Positions 20,752 to 31,460 of a stretch of DNA of 64,000 nt are shown one piece after another. The DNA comes from Micractinium sp. NFX-FRZ (taxonomy: Eukaryota > Chlorophyta > Trebouxiophyceae > Chlorellales > Chlorellaceae), in NCBI GenBank assembly GCA_029339195.1, contig JAPTJF010000110.1, positions 1 through 64,000 on the forward strand. The letters run 5' to 3'. The translations under genes were made by a program, and so were the position numbers. The notes under the pieces were generated by a model. That model did no database searches and had not been told where the DNA came from. It was given only the letters and a program-made list of their open reading frames with translations. The stretch's first letter is position 1. Each line of letters opens with the position of its first letter.

Positions 20752-23700
20752 TCACCGCTTGCTGTTTGCTACCGCAACCTTCTGTGCCTGTGCGGGTGCC
20801 AGGCCCTCCTCGTCAGACAGCCCAAACATGCGCTCCAGCGCCTCCATGTTGGCAAGCGTCTCTGCAGGCGGGGCGGGCAGAGGGGGCGGGGGTCAGCCAG
20901 GGTGCAGCAGGGGGAAGGGCGGGCAGTTGCGGGGCAGACCCGTGCAGGCAGGTCATTCAACATAATTGGGTGTGTAAAGCCTTAAAGCCAGACCGCACAT
21001 TCCCGCACCCCACCGGTGCCTGTGCAGCGGCGCTCACCCGTGACGGCGGAGGGGTCGGCGCCGTCGCAGCGCAGCGCCGTCATGGGGCCGTGCAGCAGCT
21101 TGTTCACAATGCCCTTGCTAAGCTCCTCAATCACCTGTGGAGACAAGGAGGGATGCCGACGACATGGATCAGCGGCAGCGCAAGTGGGTGCTGATGGGAA
21201 TGGCGCTCTGCTTTGGCGCCGCCTTTCCACCGGCACGCCGAGCGTCAACCTCACGCGCTGCACTCTTCATACCCTGTCCCTGCCCTGTTCTTCTGCTCTG
21301 CTCCATCTTGCCCCAACTGTACCAGCCCCCGCCCCCGCCACACGCCCCTCCCTCCACGTCCTCCCTCACCTTCTTCTGCTTGTTGGTCAGCCCATCCCCC
21401 AGCTTGTTCAGCGTCTTCTCCAGCTCCACTGCCCGGATGCTCTCCGCCTTGCCGCGCAGCGCCTTGATGGTGGGCACAGTCTCCAGAGAGTCGCGCCACG
21501 CCTCAAAGGACAGCTGCTCCTCAGCCAGCAGCACCTCTGCCTCTGCCGCTGCACGTGCACGCTCCTCCTTGTTGGCAGCAACAACCTCCTGCGGGGTGGG
21601 AATCGGAGCGGCGCGGGCACGTGAGCAGTAAGGCGGGTGATGGGCTGGCCGAGACGGGAGCCGGCTGCTGCCAGGAGCACGACGCGCACACAGCTCATGA
21701 ACCGGGACACAGGCGACGTCAGGAAGCAACGCCCAACTTGCAGGCGCCCTTGAAGATCCGCAGCGGCCTGCTCGAGGCACGAGAGCCCCCGTTTTCGGCC
21801 CCCTTGCCCCTCCCGCCCAGCTGCCTGCCCCCGCCCTCACCTTGAGGTCGTCCACGTTGTACACAATGGCGCCCTCCAGCTCGCCCAGGTTGGAGGCAAT
21901 GTTGCGGGGCACGCTGATGTCCACAAACCGGCGCACGCCGCCCACCTGCCCAAGGGGTGACGACAACGACACGCGGAGAGGACGTGATGGGTGAGCGGCA
22001 GAGAAGGCAGGGTGCGCGGCAGCAGGAGAGGAAGCAAGGCGGAGCGAAAGCAGGCAGCAGCGGGACGCAGCTGCTCATACGCTGCGACGCGCCGCCTGTC
22101 TGCGTGCGCAGCCGCACTTTGCTGCCCCAGTATTTGCTCTGCTCAGGTCAGGTCAGCGCACCCAGACCCCTGCCCTGACCGCCCGCCCACCTTGTCGCTG
22201 GCCGCGGGCATGTTCTCCACATCCTCCTTGTGCACCAGCAGCTCCTCGCTGCCGCTGGCCGCAAAGATGAGGTCACTCTCCTCCACGCACTGCAGCGGGG
22301 GGCCGGGCGTGGTGGGGCAGGATGGTGGTCAGCGGCAAGGGTCGCTTGGGAGCAGAGCCGCCGCCCGGGATGCACTGCGCACTTGAGCAGATAGGCACAC
22401 AAGCAAGTCCCGCGAGCCTCGGACCCCTGCTTTCTCAACCGGCCCGCCCCGCCAGCTCACCAGCCTGCCGCCCCACCTGCCCAGCACCCGCCCGCCCCGC
22501 CAACTCACCCCCCGCCTGCCGCCCGCCCTCCACCCGTCCCCTCCCCCCTCACCTTCATCAGGTCGTGCATGAGGTGGATGTCAAACTCGACCTCGGGGAA
22601 CTCCTCGGCCAGGGCCTCGGCGCGCGGCAGGCTGCGGTTGAGCACCGTCATGCGCTTGCACCCCTTGGAGCTCATGTGCTTCACCAGCAGCTTGCTCATC
22701 TTGCCGGCGCCGATGATGCACACCTGGGGGGTGGCGGGGCGGGGGGCAGGCGGGGGGCATGAGAGGCAGGGACGGGGTGAGCAGGGGCGGGCGGGCAGGT
22801 GGGTGCTGGGCGCACATGCAGACGCAAGGGCGGGTTTCCAATTGAAACGAGGCAGGCCGCACCCGTGGCACGCTGTCTGCACCGCCACCCCCCTGCACCC
22901 TGCACCTGCCAGCCTGCACCTGCCACCCCGCCCTGCCCACCTTGGCGTCGTTGTAGTCGTGGGTGGGCAGCTTGAGCTGCGCCAGCTCGGCGGCGGCGGA
23001 GGAGACGGAGACGGCGCCGCTGGAGATGGAGGTCTCGGTGCGCACGCGCTTGCCGGCAGTCACGGCCTGCTTGAACAGGCCGTTGAGGTGGCGCCCAAAG
23101 CCGGGCGAGTTCTGCCCCACCTTGTGCACCTGCTTGACCTGCGCCAGGATCTGGCCCTCCCCCATCACCAGGCTGTCCAGGCCGCCAGACACGCGCAGCA
23201 GGTGGCCGGTGGCGTCGCGGTCGCGCAGCAGGAAGAGGTGCGGGCGCAGCTGGTCCAGGGGCACGCCGCTGGCGCGGCTCATCCACTCTTCAACCTCACG
23301 CACACCTGCGGGAGGCGCGGGGCAGGGCGGGCGGGGTGCATGGTGGGCAGTATGCTCAGCGGCAGCGGCAGGGCGGCACGAGCGGGCGACGCAAGCGGGT
23401 GACGGGTTGCACGCTCACAGGCGGCTGGCAGCCAGGAACCCGCAGACTGCACTGCACAAATGCGCTGCAAGGCACAGGCAGCCTGCAGGTATTGTCAGCC
23501 CTGCCACCCCCGGCTGGCGTGGCAGGCTTGGCTGATAGTAATTCGCGACGGCGACGGCGAGCGGCGGCGGCTGGCGGCGGCAGGCGCTCCCGCTCACCCC
23601 TGTGGAAGCTCAGCCCCACCACGTAGATCTCCATGCGGTTGCAGGTAGACAGCACCGCGGCCTCCTCGATGTGAGGGTAGCTGCAGAGCTCCTCAATGGC

Positions 23701-24156
23701 GCGGGGCCACTCGGCCTCGGGCACAGCGAGCTTCTCGCGCAGCTCCACAGGGGCGTTGTGCACCGTGAGGCCAATGGCGATGATGCTGCTCTTCTTCTCC
23801 ATGGCGTAACCTGTGGGGGCAGTAACCCGAGCCGTGTGCGGGGTGGGTGTGGGGGGGCCCTTGGTTCTGAGCCAATGCGCAGCGCAGCTGGCCTCCCCAC
23901 ATGCTCCCAAGGACCCCCAGAGGACCCTCGACTTACGGTTGACGCCCTTGGAGGCGCTGGACTGGAGCTGCTGCAGAGCCGCTTGGCTGCTCTGCTGGTG
24001 GCTGGCCGGCAGCTTGACGCCCGCCTGCTGCGTCGCGACGGTGTTGCACTCCACCAGGGGGGCCGCAGCCGCCCGCTGAGCGCGGCGGGAGCGCTGCTGG
24101 AATGCCGCACCTGCAGCGGGCCGGCGCAGCGCCTGCTGGCTCATAGAGACCTGCAT
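20752..24156 (-). CDS. HEMA: Glutamyl-tRNA reductase, chloroplast
   Basis: Reduces glutamyl-tRNA(Glu) to glutamate-1-semialdehyde with NADPH, the committed step of tetrapyrrole (chlorophyll and haem) synthesis in plastids. Nine exons (24156-23937, 23810-23598, 23305-22941, 22723-22553, 22289-22191, 21945-21841, 21588-21370, 21134-21038, 20861-20752) give 532 aa, the usual length for plant HEMA. It shows the catalytic cysteine in [10 protein letters not shown], the [17 protein letters not shown] block, the NADPH-binding [12 protein letters not shown], the [10 protein letters not shown] segment, and the C-terminal dimerisation helices. Residues 1 to about 75 are Gln/Ala/Arg/Ser-rich, as in a transit peptide. 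The start is the ATG at 24156; an upstream in-frame ATG near 24237 reads through Pro/Cys-rich leader sequence. The N-terminal region of plant enzymes binds GluBP and FLU-type regulators, but the sequence alone cannot show that here. Confidence 0.97.
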
Positions 24157-24829
24157 GGCTGCCCCAAACACCGCTGAGAAGGGCCCCGCTGGGAAGACTA
24201 CAGGTGGAGAGGGACAGCGGCAGGGGGATGCCATCATGGGCCTCGATCGGCTCTCATCCAGTCGTGATGGGCCTGCTGCGTCTCCTCTTTACCCGCTGCC
24301 AGCTGCGTCTCCGCGTCTCCGATGGCCGCGTTAGGAGGCTATCATCATCGGAGTATAGATGCAAGGGCAGGATGTGCGGGCAACGGGGCGCCGGCCCCTC
24401 TACCCGGCACACAAACCTTGCATGCTCTGCGGTGACGAAGGCGGCGGGGCAGTGGCCTGCCGGCTGCTACGGATGGCACCCTCCTGTCCCATTTGATCTT
24501 CCCATGCTTGGTAAACAGTGTCCACCAAGGACCAGGAGATCCCACCTAGCCTGCGGCAAGTTGCTTTATCGGCGCTGCCCGCAACCACCCCGGCCGCTCG
24601 GGGGCTTCAGGTACCGCTCAGCGGCACACGCCGCGGCCAGCACTCAGCACATGCTGAACTCGCTAGTTTACAGAGTGCTGTTGGTACACTAGGAGCTGCT
24701 GCAAGATTGGATGCACAGACCAATCACGTGTGTGCCCAACTTCAGGCGGACGCTGCTGGGCAGTACCTGGCTGTGCAGCTGCAGCCAGCTCTTGCCTCCG
24801 CCCGCTGGCGGCCTGCCCACTGCCGAACC
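24157..24829. other. HEMA upstream region and 3' flank of the KIX-like gene
   Basis: No gene recognised. This contains the HEMA promoter (read on the - strand) and the 3' UTR of the next gene, also on the - strand. No TGTAA motif in the - orientation was noticed close to the 24830 stop. Confidence 0.4.
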
Positions 24830-27249
24830 TCACTCCTGCGGCTTAACCACGTAGCCTGTGTAGCCAGCCCCAAGCACATACGGGCTGGGCTCTCCAGCGG
24901 TGTGGCCTGCAGCGGACGATGGGCAGCACGGTTGAGGCTGCTCAGGGTTGAGGGCTGTGCATTCAGAAGCACTGGCGGCAGCGCCCCTGCGGGTGCGGTG
25001 CTGTGCTCTCGAGGTGCTGCCTAGCAAACCACGGCAGGAGTAGGTAGCAGCACTGCTCCCTGTGGGACGCAGAGGTTGGTGCAGCCAGAGGAGGTCGCAG
25101 AGATCGTGGCATTGGGCAGCACAGCCGGGGCACGGAGCATGCGACTCTAAACCAAACTGCCGGCAGCCCACCCACCTTCTGCCACCGCCTTGGGCTCGCC
25201 GCTGCACAGGCAGCAGGGGTGCACAGCGGAGTTGAGAAGGCATGAAGGTCGACTACATGGGGCGTGAGGCCCTGCCGTCTCGCAGGAAGTGTGCCAGAGA
25301 AGACCGGGGTGGAATGCAGGGCAGGGCAGGGCAGGGCAGGGCGGAAGCATTGATGGCAGTGCAGGGCAAGGCAGGCCACAGGCGCCCACCTGGCGATCCT
25401 GGGGATGTCGCTGACGTCGGGCACAGTGCGTGCCAGGCGCACAGCGTTGCTCACTTTGGAGAGGTAGACCTGCGGTGAGGTCAGGAAAGAACACACACGT
25501 AGATAGCGGGGGGAGCGCAGGCGCGTTCAATCACGCTCTGCCGCTGCCTCCCCTGCACCTCCCATGCTGCTCGTGAGCAGCTGCCGGGGGCGGCAACGTG
25601 CCTGAGATCCCAGGAATGCTGCCGTCCGCTCAGCTAGATGCCCCCCGCACCCCACCTGCTCACCAGAGCTTCCTCCCCACCCGCTTTCTCCGCCCACCCA
25701 CCCGCCCCGCCCGCCAACCTGCCCCTCAGTCTCAACACACCCTACCTGCCCAGTTTTGCCTCACAGGGCGTGGTACCCACCTGCTTGGAGTGTGAGGAGG
25801 TGAAGAGTGCGTCCTCCACGGCCTGGGCGTGGTGCATCAGGTTGCGTGCAGGCTCGCTGCCGTACCTGCTCGGGCGGCGGGGCGCAGCGGCCCAGAAGGA
25901 GTGAGGCAGGCGGGCTGGGAGGGCGGGCGGGGGGTGGCACAAAGCAGACTGTCTGCTGCAGTGATGTAGCCCACAGCGGAATCACTAGAGCGCTGACCAA
26001 TGCCTCTCACAGCAGTACCCCATGATAGAAGCAGCGCAAGAGGCAGCGTAAGAGCAGCTGCCGTGCCCACCGCGGGTTGGCCTGCAGCGCCTCGAAGACC
26101 GACTGAATCATGCGCTCCCGCGTGCCCTCGGCAATGGCCGCCTTGCGCGGCGTGTCGGGCGGCTGGCTGCCCAGGCCCGGCGCCGGCGTGGCAGGCGCCG
26201 CACCGCCCAGGCCCCTGGGGCTGCCCAGGTGTGACGCCTCTGCTGCCTGCGCGCTCTCAAAAGCGGTCTCCGCTGCCTCCAGCGCATCCAGCATGGCAGC
26301 GCTGCCGTGCAGCCCCGACTGGTGTGCCGCCAGCACCGCCGCCGATGCCGCCTCGGCCGCCGGGTCGTTCCTGAAATCCTCTGCCGTCATCTCCACCTCC
26401 ACCGCAGCGTGGGGCCCTGGGCGCAGGGGAAGCAGAAGGGCAAACACGGGGTGTGTGGCGAACCTAGGTTGCCCGAAGGTGCGCCCACAGGGTCAGCACA
26501 CATGTGCAACCTGAAAAGGCAACCCCTGGCTGTGTCGTTCTGCGTGTGCAAGCACTGCATGGGCAATGCATCCATGCACCACTTCATTCCTTGGAGGCAG
26601 ACCACGTGAAAGCAGCAGCCAGCCCGCCTTGCCATGTACCACCCTGCCGTGCCCTGCCCAGCACTGGCCCATGCAAGTGCGCACCCACGGCATCAGGCGG
26701 CGCATCCGGGTCCTCTGGGTACTTGGACTCCTCGCCTGCCTCCTCCTCCTCCTCAGTCATGAACACAGGCGCGGGATGGCGCTGCGGGTCGTCCAGGTCA
26801 GGCACCCGGCTGCCCGCAGGGCCTTGTGTGTCAATGGAGGGCAGGCCTGCAGGGGAGAGGGAGGAGAGCATGGGAGAGGGAAGCATTTGGTCTTGACTGG
26901 GTCAGGGAGTGGGCTGCAAGGGATGGGGTAAGCAGGCCGTGGGGAGGGGCAGGGAGCAATGAGGGCAGCCGGGAGGGAGGAGCGCTGTGCTGTGGCAGGC
27001 AAACCGGGCAGAAACAGGCAAGGCACTCAGGCAAGCCGTGGTTCATTCGCACCCCCACAAGCCTTGGCACCCAAACAATGCCATCACATCCAGTGCACCC
27101 GCGCCCCGCTCACCAAACACGCGCGCCGTCTCCTGGCCCTCCCCCGCCCGCCGCTCCGAGTCCTCGCCCATGTCCACCGAGTCCTCATACCTGTGAGGCC
27201 GTGCGGTGGCCACAAACGGGTGCTCTGCACTGCCGCCGTCCACCTCCAT
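24830..27249 (-). CDS. KIX-like domain protein with acidic N-terminal region
   Basis: Seven exons (27249-27114, 26846-26685, 26416-26071, 25865-25781, 25469-25390, 25201-25176, 24906-24830) join to 303 aa. The first 100 residues are acidic, with a run of five Glu. Residues about 190-260 carry RERMIQSVFEAL, then VEDALFTSSHSKQVYLSKVS. This follows the KIX helices of Mediator MED15 and CBP-type proteins (R.RIV..I..TL, then FEE.IYTAATSQ.DYLRKIS), which bind activator transactivation peptides. No polyglutamine or Mediator-binding region of a full MED15 is present, so this would be a small stand-alone KIX protein. Exon 6 is 26 nt and is supported only by phase and splice sites. The KIX call is by eye and moderate; otherwise it is an unknown nuclear-type protein. 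Confidence 0.55.
25316..25343. repeat. Short GGGCA tandem repeat in an intron
   Basis: About five GCAGG/GGGCA units within intron 5 of the KIX-like gene. Confidence 0.9.
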
Positions 27250-27734
27250 GGCGCCAGCGAGTGGCGGGGCAGCCTGCAGCGCCAGGGCACCGCTGCTGTG
27301 TGGGTAGAGAGGGCGGGGGCAGGGCGCCGGCGGCTGGAGCCGCTACCTTGCATGCGTGCTCACCCCGCAACGTGAGTTGCCCCACACACCGCTTACCGAA
27401 TGCCGCAAGCCGCTGTGCCCGGATACCCTCGAAGAGCGCTGAGCGACAGTATGCTCGACACCCCCGTCGGGCTCTGTGTGGCACGTTGTGGGCACTAAGT
27501 CGACCTCTTCGGTGATCAGATGCGTGTGCGGTTGCTGAGAGCAGTCAATTGAGCAGATTCGAGTGCCATTTTGCTGCCACCCAGTTCCACGTCCCCCTCG
27601 TGGTGGGTGCGCATTCTGAGGCTTATGTGCATCCGCCCAGTGCACAGATCTGCAAACGGGGCTCTGGCTGCTTGCTCCCCGGCCGCCACCCTTTCGCAGT
27701 GCCGGCACCTCGTGGCGGCACCCTCGGTGCAGCC
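27250..27734. promoter_or_regulatory. Head-to-head promoter region, 485 bp
   Basis: Between the divergent KIX-like (-) and SKIP5-like (+) start codons. It contains CAATTG at 27546-27551; no TATA box or coding sequence seen. Confidence 0.5.
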
Positions 27735-28849
27735 ATGGCGTCACCAGACCCGCAGCTAGACTCTCTTGATGACCACACGCTGCTGGCGGTGTTCAAGCAC
27801 CTGGACCCGCTGCCCGACCTCTTTATGGTCGCTGCGACCTGCCGGGTGAGCTGCGCGGCTCTCCTATGTTTCATATGAAGCGTGAAATTTCGTGAGCACG
27901 TGGCAGGATCACTTCAGGCGGTAGCGGGAAGGGCGCTGGTGCCCCGCCGCCTGGCGCCGCCACCCAGCGCTCGGTCCCACGAGTTGCTCTCCGCCCCCCA
28001 TCGTCATTCATGCAGCGCTTCCGTGACTTGGCGCTCGACCGCCGCTCATGGCTGTATGTGACGCATGCCGCCACCACCGTCGCTGCCGCCTCGCCCGCTG
28101 TGCAAGAGCAGCAGCGCCGGCGTCGCCGCTCGCTGCAGCCGGCGCGGGCCCCCTCCACCGCCTCCCTCGGCGCCTCTGCTGCCGCTGCCGCCGCCGCTGC
28201 TGCTGCGGGGGAGGAGGAGGATGCGCCCCACTGGTACCGCAGCAGTTTTTCCACGTTGGAGGCAGCGCTGGGGGCCAGCCGGCCTGGGGACACAATCCTG
28301 CTGGAGGCGGGGCCAGGTGAGGCACCCCGCCCTTTTGGCCTGTGTGCAGGGAGATTGTGCGCAGCAGCGCTGTGGTTCATGATACGGGGGGTGCAAGAGG
28401 GAGGCGCGCTGCTGCCAGCCGCATGGGCATCCTGGAAAGGGGTGGGGATGCTCACATGTTTCGCATCGCTGCAGAGGCTGCAATGGCCAGGCCTGCTTGG
28501 CACACCAATGGCCCCCAGTGCCGTCGCAACTGCTTGCCTTGCCTGCTCACGCCGCCCCTGCCTGTCGGTCTCCCTGTCCCCTGCAGTCCCCCACTTGATC
28601 CCCTCCCCGCTGGTGGTGCCCCACCCGGTGCACATCCAGGGGGGTGGGCAGCAGGCGGGGGATTGCCTGGTGCAGGGCGCACGCGGCATCGAAGCTCTGC
28701 TCGACTTCCGGTGAGTGCGTGGGCGGGCGGGCGGGCAGATCTGGTGGGGCTGTGTTGAGCTGGGCGCCTGTGGGCGTTTGCGGGTCGTGCTGGGCTGGGC
28801 TGCCTGGCAGCGAGGTGGAAGGTCGGCCGGCTGACGTCTGGCTCGACTT

Positions 28850-28880
<31 letters not shown>

Positions 28881-30339
28881 CGGTGGGTACACAGCCATCC
28901 CGTTGTGAGGGCAGCAGATGCCATCCAGGCGTGCTGCTCCAGCATTGCCTGCGCGGGGCAGCGCAGCTGGCAGTGACAGTGACAGTGACAGCTGGCAGGC
29001 GCTCCCCGTGCCAACAGTGCCTGTGCCGCCCGCCTGTTGCCCGTGCTGCAGGGCCTCTGGCCGGGTGGCCAACCTCACGCTCCGGGCCACCGCTGGCGCC
29101 TGCGTGGCCCACACCCGCGGCAGGCTGACAGTGCAGGTGGGCTCCTGGCTGGGTGGGGCAGTGCTGTGACACCATGCTTGGCCTGCGGTCTGCATTTCGG
29201 CCGACGCCTCCACCCCTGCTGCCCCCCAGCCTCAGTCAACGCTCAACCAGCTGCCAGCACCGCCTCGTCTTGGCGTAGGTGTCAACAAGAGGCCCTGTCG
29301 TGTCCCGCTCCGCTGCAGGGCTGCACCCTGGAGTGCGACGCCCGTGGGCTGCCCCACCTGGCAGCCCCGTTGCTCACTCGAGCTGTCAGCGGCGCGCTGC
29401 CGCCCGCCACGCCGGCAGCCGCTGCAGGCCGTCAGCTGCCACCATTTCATGCAGCCAGTAGCGCGGCACCACTGGCAGCGGCCATGCAAGCCGGCGCAGT
29501 GGCAGCGCCGCATGCAGCGGGCCTCAAGCGCACCGCAGCCATGGCAGCAGGCGAGGCAGCAGGGTGCAGTTCAGTGCCCATGCCGATGGCCAAGCGGCCA
29601 TGCGTTGGGATGCTGGGAAACGGCGCTGCCGCCGCGGGTGCAGGAGTGCTGAGCGTGGCTGAGACACGCATCAAGGTGAGCTTTCATGCTGCGGGGTGGG
29701 GGCTGCAGCACACAAACAAGCCTGGCTGCTCTACTACTGCCGGCCAGCCCCTGCACCAGCCCTCTTGCATCTGGTGGCTGCCACCCCCTGCTGACCCACG
29801 GCCTGCCGCCCGCTGTCCTGCCTGCTGCCGCTGTGCAGGCCCAGGGGCTGGCAGTTGACTTGCGGGGCAGCGGGCGGCTGGCAAGCGTGCGGGCCATCTA
29901 CAGCACAGGCCACGCCCTGGTCTGGCTGGAGGTCGACTCTGCCAACTCAGCAGCCAGCTCAGCAGAGGGCGCCGCCAGCCTGGCAGCAAGCAGCTCGTGG
30001 GGGGCTGCGCCAGTCGGCACAGGGGTCCACCCGCCTGCCGCGGGCGGCAGCAGCGGTGGAGAGGCAGCAAACCAGGCGGCTGCCGCTCTGCCGGGCACGC
30101 CGCTGCCCTCGTGGATTGCCAGCAAGGCGGTCAGCTTTGACCCCGCTGCTTTCCAGAGGAAGATGCAGCAGCTGTCGGCAGCTGGAGCAGCCCCTAACCA
30201 GCAGCAGCAGCAGCAGCGGGAGCCACGAAATGAGCTGGGCAGTGACACCATGGAACTCAAAGCGGAGGCCTGGTGCCAGCACCACCACACCTCCCTGGCT
30301 GCAGCCGCGGGCGCTGACGCACAGCCACCACAGGATTGA
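27735..30339 (+). CDS. F-box protein with parallel beta-helix, SKIP5-like
   Basis: Likely substrate receptor of an SCF ubiquitin ligase. Six exons (27735-27845, 28016-28316, 28587-28710, 29052-29136, 29319-29675, 29839-30339) give 492 aa. The F-box fills the first 60 residues (LDSLDDHTLLAVFKHLDPLP, then VAATCRRFRDLAL). After an Ala/Glu linker come the repeats of a right-handed beta-helix, in the order seen in plant SKIP5: FSTLEAALGASRPGDTILLE, VHIQGGG, GRVANLTLRATAGACVAHT, RLTVQGCTLECD, then VRAIYSTGHALVWLEV. An Ala-rich insertion (29380-29640) interrupts the helix, and a Gln-rich tail follows it. Skp1 binding would be through the F-box; the target is unknown. TGTAA at 30500 is 161 bp past the stop. 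Confidence 0.87.
28850..28880. repeat. TGGC microsatellite in an intron
   Basis: Seven or so TGGC units in intron 3 of the SKIP5-like gene. A GACAGT triplet-unit repeat follows at about 28972-28990. Confidence 0.9.
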
Positions 30340-31460
30340 CCGCCTGCGGCAGCGGATGGGGCCCTCTGCTCACCCGCAGCTGCGCCCTTGACACACTCAT
30401 CTGTACCAACACCCCTCCACGCTGCATGTTCCTTGCATGCTGCTGTACTACTACCGAACCACATGTTTTAGTGGAAACCCCTCATGTATCATCCCCTGTT
30501 GTAACTTAGGCCTCTGCCACTTACCTGCCCGTAACCTCACCGGGGCCAGGAGGGCGTTCCGTGACTGTCGCTGGCAGCTTGTCTTGCAGTGTGCCAGACA
30601 GCCAGCCAGCAGTGTGGCGGGCGGCGCCAGTGGAGAACAGGCGTGTGCTCTTGCGCCAACCCACCCATTCCAGCCTAGGTGCCTGGTCGGTGGCGGCAGC
30701 TGTCCACTCGCGGCACGGCGGCTGTGGCAGTGAAGAGGCTGAACAGGAGCGGCTGGCCTTTAATAGCACTGAAGGCAAATCAATTTGCTCACGGAGGCGC
30801 TAGTTGGCTGAACTGTGGAGCCAACAGCCATGAACTGGGACACGCCTGGCAGCCACTGGCAGAGCATTTGAAAGGCAGCCATCTGGGGACCGCGGAAGTC
30901 TCGGCGCCCCCAATTGGCTACCACGGGTTCATAGGCGCACAGTATCCACAATTGGGCTTAAAAGAAGTGTGCTCGTCCGGCTCGTCCGCGTGCTGTGCTG
31001 CGTGCTTTGCAGAACGTGTACTCGTCTTTGTAGCAGCCCTCCCCCCCACTTGCCGCTCAACGTATCCCACACTGTAGCTGCGCCGGCTAGCAGCACAGCC
31101 TGAAAACACCTGCTTCAGTGGCACCGCCCTCCCGGACTCTGCATCTCCCACTTCTTACGACTTGTTCTGGCTCCACCTAGCGCCTGCGTAGCTCGCTCAC
31201 AGGTGAGTGCGGGGTGTCGGTCCTGCACAGCAGCAAGGCCGCGAGGGGCCGCGATCTGCAAGCTCCAGCTAGAAGCGCCTGCAGCAGGCCTGTGGCCTCG
31301 GTACTTTGCCAATTGGCCTTATGTTCGTGGTCACTGTAGTATGTAGGCGTCAGATGCAGCAGGGGGCGCGTCAAACGCGGCGGCATCTGAATCTCGGGAG
31401 CCCCATCCGAACTCGGCAAAGCCGCCTTCTGCTTCCCTGCTCGCAGAACGGGCAACCGCA
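30340..31460. other. Intergenic region between co-oriented genes
   Basis: 3' flank of the SKIP5-like gene and promoter region of the Cys-rich membrane protein gene. It has three CAATTGG motifs within 405 bp (30911, 30949, 31310). No coding frame with family similarity. Confidence 0.5.
30500..30504 (+). terminator. Candidate polyadenylation signal TGTAA
   Basis: TGTAA, the green-algal polyadenylation motif, 161 bp past the SKIP5-like stop codon. Confidence 0.5.

Noticed and set aside
27871..29175. 434-codon open frame on the - strand
   Set aside because: Antisense to the SKIP5-like exons and introns; the sense frame has clear F-box and beta-helix motifs.
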